A DNA stretch of 64,000 bases from Oreohelix idahoensis (GCA_024509875.1 JAMPIV010010592.1:186001-250000), one strand, 5' to 3'. Counted from the stretch's first letter, positions 9,229 through 21,068 are shown. Translations and numbers: made by a program. Notes: a model not told the origin generated them from the sequence alone.

Positions 9229-11534
9229 GCGCGTTTATACGAACGGCACTCTGTCCGCGATCAGCGCTGTCACCGGGTGAAAGAACGAAGGAGTTCCCCG
9301 GGGTTTCCCAAATCAAAGAGGACCAGGGAAGTACTACGTTGTCTTGGAGACCAACAAGAAAGATTTATTTGATCACCCACCGCCTTGCTCGTGCTGGAGA
9401 CAGGCGTAGATAGTGTTTGTAGTGATTGACATGTATGCTGACAGAAATACGAGCAGAAAGAGACAAAATTACAGAAAATGGGAGGAGAATTTAGATGGAC
9501 AGAAAATAGACAGGTCAGCCTGACGAAAAGCCAGACAGACGGGCAGACATTTCTATCAAACCCGTCACAATGGCCTAAGTCAAGAACCAACGGATGCATG
9601 TTGGAACAGCTCAGCATCTTTGAGACAATACATTTAGGAAATAAGGTGCGAACAACTCTTTCTAGTTAGTGACCTCAACCGTCAATTAGCAAAAACACAT
9701 AAAAGAAGGAATCGTCTACATATAATGTACCGCAATTTTTTCTTGTCAGTTTCCCCCCCCCCCCCCCCCCCCCCCCCCTTTCCGCTCTCCGTGGCTGATT
9801 TCTTAACAAAAACCCATACCCCTCTCTTTTGTGCGTCGCAAATATCGTATGTCCCCAATCGTCCCCATTGTTAAGTAAATTAGTGATTAATTAATCATAT
9901 ATACAAGTGTTGTGGACTGTTTCACTGTGTGAAGTAGCTTGGATATTTTTTTATTTTCGTATCGAAATTTTTGCACCGCGGAACGTCCACTCAAATATGA
10001 GTGCATGTTCACATACCATTGTTGATGATGATTGTTGATGTTTTAACACAAATGAGAAGGGCTCATATTAGTGTTCATAAACAGTCACGACATGATGGCT
10101 CACGAATTCGTGGGTTAACGACTGTTCACAGCGATCGTGTATCTTTTTTGACGCCGTTGGTAGAACAAAAGGACAGACAGTGGGATTTTCGTTTTTGAGC
10201 GAACTAGAGACGTTCTGCACTCTGGAGGTTTGTGTGTGTGGCTCATGCCATTTTATTTATGTATGTGGAATAATTTTTAGATAATGTTCCGAGAACCTTT
10301 TATCTAAGAGTGGTGTTTCAGGTGTGTCGTGCAGTTTGAAGTATCGTGGGCATTGCCTAGTTTCACAGAACACTTCCTATCATCAAGTCAAGAGAAGCCA
10401 TCACCGAACAACAAGAAACCCTACAGACCACTCACTAACACAACACGGGAAGATTCACACCACCTTCTCAACATTAAAACTTAGTAAAGAACCCCGCGAC
10501 ACTAGTGACGATACTCTATCCCATTAATCATTGTTCACACGTGACTTCTCTTTCATGTGCCGTGTCCAAGCAGAGCCAGCGCCCATCCTTTACCCCACCA
10601 AGATAACTGCTTTTGCATTTTTCCCACAAAACATTTAAACCTTTACACCACAGTTTGGCAACCCTGGTACGTGTGTGTATGCGTCTCCGGTAGATGTGTT
10701 TTTTTTAAGCAGGGTGAGGGCGGGGGTGGGGGAATGATGATGAACCTTACAAAGAAAAGACTACGTTCCTATCTCAAGCAGTTCATGAATATATTTTAGC
10801 AGCCATCTCGAGAGTTTTCAATGAGAATGCGTAAAGAAGTAACTTTCATCCCGGGACACTGCGATTTTAAATGACAACGGGAGATGTCTAACCCGAAATT
10901 TCCCTAGTATAGTCTTTCTTTCTAAAGTCGGCGAAAAATTTACCAAATCACAAACCGCAATATACCTGTAGATTGGGATCGACTATTTGCCGACGCTTGA
11001 TAAAATAATGGTGATAGGAAGTGAAGATTAAACAAAAAGACAAAAGTTATGGTCATCATTTATTTTGGGAGAACTGATGAATGAGGCAGGGTATGGGACC
11101 ATGGAATTTCAATTTTGTACTTAGATATAACTTACACGGCAGCTCTAGAGTTAACCACCTGCCAGTAAAAGAGTTCTAGTACGATGTAGCCAATAGGCAT
11201 AACCATTACCAATATATCAATGCTATTTTGAAGTTTAGTATTAAATGGTGTAATGTATATATTGCTAATATTTTATGTCAAATTCAAGTAATGACAAAAT
11301 ATGAGTAGTGTCTACTCACAACGGGAATTACATTGTTGGACAATCCCATACGTTCAGTTGGAAGAGGACACCAAGTCGATTTTACTGACAGCGCAATTGC
11401 TCCGAAGTATATGTTTGGATAAATAAAATTATTCTATGTGGGATGCATGTTGGAATATGATATTGTGGAATTAACAGGAGGACAACTCATATGAAAAGGG
11501 ACAGTATGAAGACTTGCCTTGCAATAATAAAATA
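9229..11534. other. Anonymous sequence with a poly-C tract and a G-quadruplex motif
   Basis: No supportable gene in about 2.3 kb. There is a run of 26 C at 9753-9778. At 10712-10732 four G-runs (3, 3, 5 and 5) with loops of 1-3 bases match the canonical G-quadruplex pattern. The rest is ordinary AT-rich DNA. Confidence 0.5.
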
Positions 11535-11536
11535 TA

Positions 11537-13149
11537 CTACTCGTCAAAAGTCAAGGGCCATTTAGAAAAACCTTGGTTGAAACCATAAAACAAATGTGAT
11601 ATAAACGTTATTGGTATCAGTCAAAACGGCATTTATTGAATACCAAATTGACATGTCACGTAAAGAAATGGAAACACACATTCAAACGCAATGAAGCTGT
11701 GAAGTGTGTCACCCACCTTTTCAAAAGTCACACAATAGATATTGGACAAATAGACATTTCAAAATCGGGTATGACCACCGTTTGCAGCAAGGCATTCAAG
11801 ACAGCGTAGACGCATCGAGTCCGCAAGGGTCCAAAGAGTATCATGAGGAACAGCTTGCCATTCCTGAAGCAGAAATGCAGTCAGCTGTGCAACATCCATT
11901 GGCAGGGGTTGATTTGTTGACAATCTTCGACCAAGGACATCCCAGAGGTGCTCAATCGGAGAAAGGTCAAGTGAATGAGCTGGCCACGTCATCCTGATGA
12001 TCCCATGTTGCTGAATAAACTCATTCACCACACGAGCTCGATAGGGTCGAGCGTTATTATCTTGGAGGATGGCATTACCACCTATGGCCTCCAGAGCAGG
12101 CTGAACAATTGGTCTCAAGATTTCGTTCTGGTATCTTGGGCCGGTCAAGTTGCCTTGGATGATGTAGAGTGGGGTCCATTCGTGTCTGTAAAAGCCTCCC
12201 CAGAACATGACAGAACCCCTACCATAACGATCCACCTCTCGAATTGTGTCATCAGTAAATCGCTCTCCTGGTCGTCTCCAAACTCGAATCCTGCCATCAT
12301 TGAATGACACAGTGAAGCGAGATTCATCAGTGAAGAGAACTTGACTCCATTGTTGCCTTGTCCATCGGATGTGCTCGCGACACCAAGCAACACGGGCTCT
12401 GCGATGAGCAGGAGTAAGAGGGATTTTGACTGCAGGACGTCGAGCAGCCAGTCCAAATTCATGTAAACGTATGCGAATGGTGCTTTGACTGACATTAACG
12501 TTTACAGTTTGTCTCAGCTGACATCTTAGAGTGGAACAAGTCCCTGTTCGATGGCGCAGGGCTGACAACAAGAGGTACCGGACATCATGTCTATTGGGGC
12601 ATCTAGGGCGACCTGGCTGGTGGCGATCCTCCACACTTCCTGTGGCCTGAAATCTCTCCAAAGTTCTTTGGATAGTAGAGTGTGACACTGCAAGCCGTCT
12701 AGCAATCTCACGGACAGATAAACCATTTCAACCCACGCTATAGCCCTCATTCTTTGTAAGGTGTCAAGACGTCTTCTCGGTGGCATGGTTTTTGCAAGTG
12801 ATGAAACTACCCTAAGTCTGCTGATTGTAAAACAAATTAAAAGTGAACTCTGTTCACGAAAAGTCGCCATTGCACGTGGAATGTCAATCAGCACGATTAC
12901 TTCACCTGTTTGGTTGTACGGAAGTTTAAAAAAACAGATTAAAAATGTGAATTTATGGACAGCAAACCAAATTGGACGTGATCACCATGCTCGTTGGTGA
13001 GTTGTTTTTATGCTTAAAGTGCATAGAGGACTGTCAGAGGAAGATATTGCACCCATTTTTACTAAAAACTTCCTTCATTTAATCATTCTATGCGCTTATA
13101 TAAAAGTGTATTGAAAATAATAGGGTGGCCCTTGACTTTTGACGAGTAG
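11537..13149 (-). mobile_element. Tc1-like DNA transposon, full length
   Basis: A 1613-bp element flanked by TA at 11535-11536 and 13150-13151. The first 24 bases at both ends match as inverted repeats (CTACTCGTCAAAAGTCAAGG plus GCCA). One intronless transposase gene fills most of the interior on the minus strand. Both ends are intact, but the gene has a frameshift. Confidence 0.93.
11759..12786 (-). pseudogene. Tc1-like transposase (frameshifted)
   Basis: Cut-and-paste transposase of the Tc1/mariner superfamily. The start is the ATG at 12786 (MPPRRRLDTLQRM). One base appears lost near 12720, splitting the first helix-turn-helix; the frame 12688-11759 gives 309 residues. Second HTH: SQSTIRIRLHEFGL. 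Catalytic motifs: Asp in LFTDESRF and Glu in LSPIEHLWD. At the middle Asp the sequence reads LQDNNARP. In relatives the residue just before NARP is Asp, 34 residues before the Glu; here it is Asn, so catalysis may be lost as well. Reconnected length (~340 residues) is normal for the family. Confidence 0.92.
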
Positions 13150-13151
13150 TA

Positions 13152-13626
13152 TAAATACCTTAATTATAATCTTAAGCTAGGATTTGTATTTTGCTTGAGG
13201 TAACGGGTGTATGTTGTCTTAGTTCCAGGAAGTACTACCAGAACTTAGTTCCAGAGCCTACTGCTAAAGCAACTGACTTCACGCAACTAAAATAGGGAAT
13301 GTGCCATTATCCCTTCTGCATAACATTTTCAGAATACAGATAGCTCGACCTGTGTCAAAATTACCTGTCAACTAAAACCCTCTTCACACAGCCCGCTAAA
13401 CCGGTGGCAACTATAAGCAAGAACCATTCGCTGCATTATAACCAGTAAACATAGCCAGACTATCAAACCTGTAGTAGTTCACTACTCACTATTTAGCCTT
13501 TATCAGAGCTAGTGGCATTCAATATATCATTCATGACAACTTTGCTAGTATATTTCAATTGTAGTACTGTGTTCTTGACAATAAAAGGGCTGAACCAGAA
13601 TGGCGCAAAGATAAGCATCTCCAGTG
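13152..13626. other. Short anonymous spacer
   Basis: Between the Tc1 element and the first partial satellite unit I see no gene and no repeat that I recognise. Confidence 0.5.
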
Positions 13627-14867
13627 GATTTATAACAGATGGTAGGTTTCTGGTATTGTATAAACATTAGGAAGGGAAACCCGAGGCCTGTAAACACTAA
13701 ATAAATATTAGACAAACATAAAGGTATGTTTTCAGACACTCGTAATAAATAAAGAAGTTAGAATACTTAGACAACACAAAAACAACAGACGTGAGTGGCT
13801 TACCCAGGATTCGAACCCCGGACCTTCCGTACGACAACACCGCCTAGCTATGCAAGCGAATCACACTATCCTCCCGGCCAGCTAGGCATCACCAAAAAAT
13901 GTTGCTTTGATGAACGGTCATTAGTGCGAAACGCGAGACCACACCGGAAGTTTACAATGGGCAGATTAACCTATTAATGAAGCAATCACTTCTGTCGTTC
14001 CCTTATTATACAGTATATGTCAGTCCACACAAGACAAAGACCTTGATACTGTGTCTAGTAAATGATAGAAGACTTAAGAACAGTAGTATAGAACAGAGGG
14101 TAGGTTTCTGCTATTGTATAAACATTAATAACACATAAGGAAGGGAAACCCGAGGTCTGTAAACAGTAAATAAATATTAGACAAACATAAAGGTATGTTT
14201 TCAGGCATTCGTAAGAAATAAAGAAGTAGAACACTTAGACAACAGAAAAACAACAGACGTGAGTGGCTTACCCAGGATTCGAACCCCGGACAACATCGCC
14301 TAGCTATGCAAGCGAATCACACTATCCTCCCGGTCAGCTAGGCATCACCAAAAAAATAATGCTTTGATGAAGGGTCATTAGTGCAAAATGCCAGACAACA
14401 CCGGAAGTTTACAAGATTAGCCTATTAATGAAGGAATCACTTCTGTCGCTCTCTTATTATACAGTATATGTCAGTCAACACAAGACAAAGACCTTGATAC
14501 TGTGTCTAGTAAATGATAGAAGACTTAAGAACAGTAGTATAGAACAGACGGTAGGTTTCTGGTATTCTTTTTCTTCTTCCGTCCTTAGGCACCGACCGTC
14601 AAAGCAGTCAGTGGCCATTACGCCTAGTGGCGTCTTAGGGCAACAGCAGATAGGTTTTCTTTGCCATTGTTTCCCATCACGCCTATTGGCGTCTTTAGGG
14701 CAACGGCAAATCAATCCATTTGCTGTTGTTTCCGTAATCGAAGTGACTGGCAAACGGGTGATCAGCCCGTTGGTTTTCTGGTATTGTATAAACATTAATA
14801 ACACATAAGGAAGGGAAACCCGAGACCTGTAAACAGTAAATAAATATGACACAAACATAAAGGTATG
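13627..14867 (-). repeat. tRNA-like ~466-bp satellite, block 1
   Basis: A partial unit starts near 13627. Full units are marked by GTGAGTGGCTTACCC at 13791 and 14259 (period 468). On the minus strand each unit has a tRNA-like module with a perfect pol III B box GGTTCGAATCC (13809, 14277), followed by TGGGTAAGCCAC. A ~208-bp retroposon interrupts the second unit, and element C interrupts the following sequence at 14867. The first 5 bp of C's target duplication (GTATG, 14863-14867) are satellite sequence. Confidence 0.9.
14567..14774 (-). mobile_element. SINE-like retroposon, 208 bp
   Basis: It interrupts a satellite unit and is bounded by an exact 11-bp duplication TTTCTGGTATT (14556-14566 and 14775-14785). 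The neighbouring units lack it. On the minus strand it ends in an A/G-rich tail (GGAAGAAGAAAAAG), as expected for retroposition by a LINE. Inside are two diverged ~65-bp repeats, each with an ACGCC..GGCGT hairpin followed by AGGGCAAC. I see no clear A or B box. Confidence 0.75.
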
Positions 14868-15104
14868 TGAAGAATGCTGGATTAATGGTGGTTAAGGGCC
14901 ATACTGGCCATCACTGAAGAAGGTATGTTGATAACCACTGTTGCAAGGACTGTTGCAGATAAATAGATGGTTCAATGATGAAGGCAATGATGCTAGGTCG
15001 GGCTTACACAGATCGCCGACAAGGTGTGTGTGTGCGTGACGCTGTCAACAGACGCGAATGTGTGTAGTTCAGGATCAAAAGCTTAAAACAAACTGACTTT
15101 AACA
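14868..15104 (-). repeat. 3' LTR of element C (internally deleted)
   Basis: 14868-15082 matches 32299-32512, and 15083-15104 matches 35131-35157, with about six substitutions. The middle ~1 kb present in the right LTR is missing. The join lies at AAAG, present at both breakpoints, which points to a microhomology deletion. Confidence 0.85.
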
Positions 15105-15136
15105 GTCTACCGCCCCCCCCCCCCCCCCCGGGGGAG
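15105..15136 (-). promoter_or_regulatory. Polypurine tract of element C
   Basis: On the minus strand a long G-run (G17, plus-strand C at 15113-15129) followed by CGGTAGAC abuts the LTR start TGTTAAAG. It occupies the same place as the polypurine tracts of A and B. Confidence 0.75.
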
Positions 15137-15727
15137 AAAAAATGATATCATTTTTTTTAAAAACATACATGGAATAAATAAACAAATGAGGGCGGTAGCA
15201 TACAAATATCTAGACATAAGTATATGCTAAATAAAGTCATAAACACAAGGGGAATAAGAGAAACCAAAAGGAATGCAGATAGAACACCATGACATCATAA
15301 GGAAAAGTAGAAAAGTGACGAGTGAACAAAGACCAGATGGGATACGAAAGGAAATAGTAAAGATGTAGGAAGCAATGCTCTAAGAATGATGAAGACAAAA
15401 TTATTACATGGTAATCAAAACTAATGCATATCATAAATAAATACCATAGAAATATAGCAGCGTACATGACACTCTAAATTCACTTACACCCCAAAAAATA
15501 AATAAAGAACATGATAACCCAGACAACGGGCTCATAACATATAAATGATGCACCTATAAAGGGCAAAAAAATATACAACGCCACATACCAGGCTATTACT
15601 GACGCACAAATGAGCGTCGGGAGATAAAAGTATCTCACAAACTAAGAGAAAATATTTTCTCTTCGTGCTAATATTATATAAAAAAAGGAGCTGACGCAAT
15701 CACACAATAAAGTGCTGGCAACATAGA
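15137..15727 (-). other. 3' untranslated region of element C, distal part
   Basis: AT-rich internal sequence of C without coding capacity, cut by the insertion of element B. It resumes at 24412. Confidence 0.65.
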
Positions 15728-15732
15728 ATGCT

Positions 15733-16890
15733 TGTTGCTGTCATTTTTGACGGAGTCATCTGTCAAGTTATTTGCTTATGTTTTTATCATAAGAATAATT
15801 GTGTCTTTACCTGCGATGTCAGGTTGATTAGGGGTTGTCTTCCCTTGTTTATTCATTCATTGTGTTTGACCTTTAGGGTCAAAGGTAGACAGTTCTGGCG
15901 TATGCCCATAGGCAGGGTTTTTTTAAGCGGGAGTGGAGTTAGACTTCCGGCAAGCCGTGAAGTGTCCTGGAATTTCTGAAGGGACCAAGGGTCCATTGTG
16001 TTTTTCGGGGTGAATCTTCGAAGTGACTGCGATGGCAGTTTTCCCCAGTGAATCTCTGTGCGTTGGAATGACAGCAGAGTTCCTTGTTAGGTTCTGTGGA
16101 CTCGGTTACAGGTAATACCGACTTTTTCCATTATTACGCTTTCGGTGGCAGAACATGTTAGAAGATTACCTAGTCTGTGAACTGCAACTCACCGGTCCTC
16201 CATTACAGAACTTATATGTTGTGCTCAAGGTAGCCATCCAAGACTATTAGTCTTCATACCATCCAGAAATCCAGTGACGAAGATATATTGTGGGAGCCGC
16301 AGATTGGCGGCATATTTATGTCCACATAAGCATTACTGCAGGGTTGATGGTAACCTGCTTATCAGCAGTACACAGCCGACGTCAGAACGAGGCCTGTGTT
16401 TTCGGCTATTATACTACAGCCTGATAATGTGCAATTGGCGGGGAATGCCAAGTTGTACCTATGTGTCAAGGTGATTAAGGTATCTGACGCGTTTAGTCAG
16501 AGAGATCAGGCGGCATTTTGAACTGTCATTGAATAACATTATTATTGACCATGCACGAATATTGGAATGTTTACCAGCCCTTTTGAACGCCTGATGTATT
16601 ATTATCGATTTCCGGTCAGCATGACCTTGTTTACAATGACTGTTCCTGTTGATGCTACTATGTGTGTTATCGTCAATAAATGTTTTGAAACGTGCCTGCA
16701 GTGTTCAAGCATCCTTGACTACTGCATGTGAGTGTAGGGGTTGCAGTGTCTACATATATACGAGCCTAAACACATTCGCGCCTTCATTAGCACACACACT
16801 CAGTTCATCATACGCCAGCACTACACATCTAACAACATGTATACTGTCTTGGGCCAGTGATCACCTCAACAAGAGAAAAAGACAGTTACA
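15733..16890 (+). repeat. 5' LTR of element B
   Basis: 1158 bp, TG...CA, matching 23257-24411 with about a dozen substitutions and a few small indels. It should contain the promoter; no single TATA box stands out enough to call. Confidence 0.94.
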
Positions 16891-16894
16891 TTTC

Positions 16895-16910
16895 TGGTGG
16901 ACCAGTTACG
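16895..16910 (+). promoter_or_regulatory. Primer-binding site of element B
   Basis: TGGTGGACCAGTTACG lies four bases (TTTC) after the LTR end. The first bases and the spacing match element A. Confidence 0.55.
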
Positions 16911-18466
16911 TGGGCTCTTCTGATACATTTATGATGTCGCCAGTGTGGCCCGGAAATTTACATTTCTGGTAGGCCAGCTGATGGGGCTATATAGATCATT
17001 GTACACAGCACGCCAGCCTTAAACAGACACCCCACCAGGCTACTTACACTTCTGGATGATGGGGCTATTTTCGTGAGAAGGACAAGTACACCTTACATTT
17101 GTGGGTTTATGCTGGACAGAGCGAGAAATTAACATTTCCGTGGACTTATGCTACATTTATTATGCCTCCAGTGTTGTCCAGAAATTTACATTTCTACATG
17201 TGCTACATGTCATGAGGAACAAAGTGGACAACTGAGAATAACACACATACTCTATGCTTTCAAGTTTTGTCTACACAGGACAGAAATAGGTCATCAACTG
17301 TTGACCCAGATAAACAGTGCGAGCATTTATGTTATAATGCTACATAAACCCCAACAGGACAAGTACTGAAGTTAACATCTAGGCATTTGCTACGTGGACC
17401 ACAACTGCAAGTCGAGTCCCTTTTTGTAAACGGTACCGCTGGTCGTTTACACGTTTCAGTCAACAACAGACTTTTCTACGCCCGAGCATTCAAGCTACAT
17501 TGTTCGAGGTCAAGTTCCTGTTTGTAAACAGTACATGAAATTGTAAACATTCGAGGTGCAAGACTCAAGATACGAGAAGGTCATAGTAACTTTTGTTCGT
17601 GAATACCACTTTATGCTACAGTGGATTTGACATTCAGTGCGCGCTTGACATTTTGTTACTGTGTTCGCAAGGAGCAAGTTAGTTACTGTAATATCATGAG
17701 TGACTAAGCTTTATTTTGCAACACATTGAATTGATTGCTATTTATGTTCCTTCTACTGTTGTTGTGTATTTTTCTTGTGTTCTTTAGCGGGTTTTCGGTT
17801 GGTGGGTCTTACAGTAAATATGCCACTTAATCGAGGGTTACTGTAAGCGTTCTGTAGGTATTGCAATTTTCTTAATTGAAATTTGCTAGCGACTTTTGTT
17901 GCTATTTTTTTTTAGCTGTGACGACATGAGTTAGTGTTGTTTTCGTTATTTTTCCGTTCTTTGATTTTCGATTAGTTTTGTTTGTATCTGTTCTTCTCTC
18001 ATTCCTTCCGTTTATTTCTTTACACCTTTTCGTTTATAACAGTGTTGCCATTTGTCTTGTTTATTTTTCGCGGTTATCATTACACACTTGTGTAACATTT
18101 TTTTTTACTTTTTGCTGTATTGTTTATTTGACTTCCGCGAACGTTTTTGGTCATTGTTCTGTATTTTTGTCTTTGTATTTATGATTGTATTACATTATTG
18201 TCATACACAGTCTACATACATACACTTGGTCATGTATTATTATTACTGATAAGATATACTCTTCATATAGAGATTGTTAATAAAATATTATTATATGAGA
18301 TATTTATACAAGTTCTTTGCTAAAAGACTTGTTGTCTACAAAGATTGAGATAAGGTAAAATATACATGCAAGTTCTTTTAAAAAAAAAAAAGACTTGTGC
18401 CCACATTGACTGGGATATAAAGGTAATTTAGTTAATTTTTTCAGGTTTGTGATCTCATTAGACAGA
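16911..18466 (+). other. 5' leader of element B
   Basis: About 1.55 kb with no long frame. The first 300 bp contain several imperfect copies of a motif like GAAATTTACATTTCTGG (16890s, 16958-16974, 17188-17204). The second half is T-rich up to the gag start. Confidence 0.5.
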
Positions 18467-19767
18467 ATGTCTACATTGGATTTCTTCATCCAGCAAGGGT
18501 TAACCCTTGGTAAGTCTGGTAAAGAATTGGAAGAATATTCATCTGCTCTATTCGCCATTGCATTAAAGTCAGAAGAAAAGAAACAAAAAGAGGAAATTAA
18601 ATTGAAAGCAGAAGCTGAACAAAGGAGAGCAGAAGCTGAACTAAAGAAGCTAGATGCTGAGAATAGAAGATTAGAACTTGAAGAGAAAAGGTATCAAAGA
18701 GAAGCTGCTGCTGAGGAGAGGAAAGCTCAAGCTGCTGCTGATGAAAGACAATTCCAGATGGAAATGGAAGACAAAAAACTTCAAGCTGCTGCAGAGGAGA
18801 AACAAATTCAAGCTCAAGCTGCTGCAGAGGAGAAAAAATTCAAGCTCAAGCTGCTGCAGAGGAGAGAAAACTTCAAGCTGCTGCAGAGGAGAGAAAACTT
18901 CAAGCTGCTGCAGAGGAGAGAAAACTTCAAGCTGCTGCTGAGGCTGAAATTAGAAAAATGGAACATGAGGAAAGAAAACAGAAGATGGAACTTGATGAAA
19001 GACTCGCAACTTTGGAGTTAGAGAAATTGAAATTGGCGAGTACGGGTGCTCAGCAAACAACTTCGAGTACGACAAAGGAGTTTGTTAATAGGATTAAATT
19101 GCCTCATTTCAATCCTTTAAAGGATGACGTAGCAGATTATCTAGATAGATTCCAATTTTTATGCGATACGCATAACATAAAAAAGGAAAAATATGTTGAA
19201 CAACTGATGGAATTTTTTACAGGTGACACAGTGACTACTCTTATGACAATAGACGAACATGACAGGACTAATTATGATGTTGTCAGAGCAGCATTGCTAA
19301 AAAAATACCAACTAAAAGAAGAAGACTATCGTCTTCGTTTTAGGACAATGTTGCCAGAAAATGGAGTAGATTTCTCTGATTTTGTTACAAAAATACGTCG
19401 TACATTTACACGATGGGTTGAGTTGTCTCAGACTGAGAAAACATATGAAGGTCTAATGGACTTATTATTGCGAGATAAGGTTTTGTCATCTGTTAATGAT
19501 TCTTTTCTTGCATTCCTTCATGAGCGTAAGCCTAAAAACTTAAAAGATATGGAGGAATACTGTTGTCAGTATGCCACCGCGCATCCCCATGCTACAGTTA
19601 GCAATTCAAAAGTGAAAGAAGGGTTGCCAGCTGCTTCGGCAACACCATATGGCCCTAATTTCAAAAAAAAAAATTTCAGGGTGCTCAACAAAACTGGAAT
19701 AGGGGAAGTAATCAGAATTACACTCAGAAGCGGAGTAATCCAACACATGATGGTTCTTCGTCTATGA
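18467..19767 (+). pseudogene. gag: Gag of element B
   Basis: Same protein as element A Gag, starting MSTLDFFIQQG at 18467. An N-terminal charged coiled coil contains nine-residue repeats (AAAEERKLQ type) from 27-bp units at about 18790-18950. A single-base change in an A-run near 18836 shifts the repeat into a second frame. The capsid frame then reads from before 18958 (MEHEERKQKM) through LPHFNPLKDD, YLDRF and LLLRDKVLSSVNDSFLAF (SCAN-like). A second slip in the A-run at 19663-19674 ends the frame early and moves the basic region to another frame. Both slips are in homopolymers, so sequencing error is possible. Confidence 0.85.
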
Positions 19768-20592
19768 ATTGGAGACAAGATGGTAGTTCTCGTAATTTTA
19801 GTGGTAATAATTTGAGACACTTTCGCAAAGGCTATCCAAATAATAACTATTCGAACTTTCGAGGTAATCATTCTCGACGTCAAGATTATGACGATGGTGA
19901 ATTTAGAAACCGGGATTCAAACCGGAATGATGATTACAATAGGCAATATGATAACAATTACAGGGGAAATGATAGTCGAAATAATTACAGGGGAAATGAT
20001 AATCGAGGCAGACCTAGATTTAACAAAAAAAGACCTTTCCAACAGGCAAACTCTGCACAACAAGAGTTTGATGGAGCCTGTAATACAGTAAATGATAGTG
20101 GTAACTCTAGGGCTATCACTGGTTGTGCTTTCGATTTTGGGAGAGCAACTGAATGCCCCCAATGCTTAACATTGTTCGACTCATCGACTGTATCTACTCT
20201 AAGTTGTGGTCACCCTCTTCCTGCTCTACCTGCTACAGTTGCGCATGATGGGAGAGGATCTCTCATCTTACATAAAGGTCTAATAAATGATAGGCTAGTC
20301 TCAGTACTTTTCGATTCGGGATGTACTACCGTCGGGGTTAGGGAGTCTCTGATAGATCCTTGCTGTGCCACTGGAAAAACAATCAAATGTGTTACATTTG
20401 GTGGTACTATGGAAAGTTATCCTACTGCTATTATTAGGATTGACACTCCCTTCTTCACAGGAGATGTCCATGCATGTCTTCTTCCTAATCCTATTGCGGA
20501 TCTTATAATCGGTCGTATTCATGGGGTTAGGGAATGCACACCGCAACAAATTTCTATTTGGGAGGAAAAAAACATCCATGCACTTAATGCTC
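19675..20592 (+). CDS. Gag basic region, CxxC motif and protease of element B
   Basis: An open frame downstream of the A-run slip. It holds an Asn/Arg/Gly/Asp-rich stretch with repeats such as NYRGNDSRN and then CPQCLTLF...SCGHPLPALP. The protease follows, with LFDSGCTTVGV and a tail ending PIADLIIGRIHG and TPQQISIWEEKN. It shares frame and order with element A, but here no stop codon separates the basic region from the protease. The frame runs on into the foreign segment described next. Confidence 0.85.
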
Positions 20593-21068
20593 ATGGTAAC
20601 ATTAAGCAATATGGGAACAAAAATTTTTGTGGAAAATATAGTTTCCCACGGAATAACAATACTGCCTCTAATGGGAGTTGGCGTCAGGCCAACAAAAGTA
20701 AATCAAGTTTGGATCACGGTGAGGACTTTGATAAGTATCATGTTAAGATTCCTCAGGGAAACCGTGCATCGAATTCCCAGATTCCTGATAAGTGGGTAAA
20801 AGAAAACAAAACTGTTAGTACCCATCGTACTCAGCTCAGTCAGTACGATGTACCTGTTAAGCATATTGCTACAGGGAAAAATAGAAGCAACTTTATTAAG
20901 AGGAATAACCGTGATTGTGGACATTGCCAAAACGCGTCCATCACGTGATGGTTCTTCTTTAAAGAATTGAAGGGAATTTAATTGTCCTCAACATGTTGAT
21001 CCCAGTGACTATAGGAACTTTAATAAAAGTTACCAACCTGATAATAGTTTTTCTTGGAAACAACAAAA
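20593..21068 (+). other. Segment replacing the integrase core in element B
   Basis: Between the protease linker (IWEEKNIHALNA) and the GPY/F remnant, elements A and C have ~1.2 kb of integrase. B has about 480 bp that does not resemble it. The protease frame stays open for another ~118 codons to 20948, rich in Asn, Ser, Lys and Gln, with CGHC near its end. After that come several stops. The composition recalls the basic region of Gag, so a duplicated or captured Gag-like piece is one explanation. I recognise no domain. Confidence 0.6.

Noticed and set aside
13791..13886. A functional tRNA gene on the minus strand in the satellite units
   Set aside because: The B box is perfect in some units, but the T stem has mismatches and I could not form a proper acceptor stem or D arm; it is a tRNA-like relic.
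14428..14858. Two opposing ~126-residue open frames across the satellite and the SINE-like insert
   Set aside because: They span an insertion border and repeat DNA, and no other satellite unit keeps them open; chance frames.
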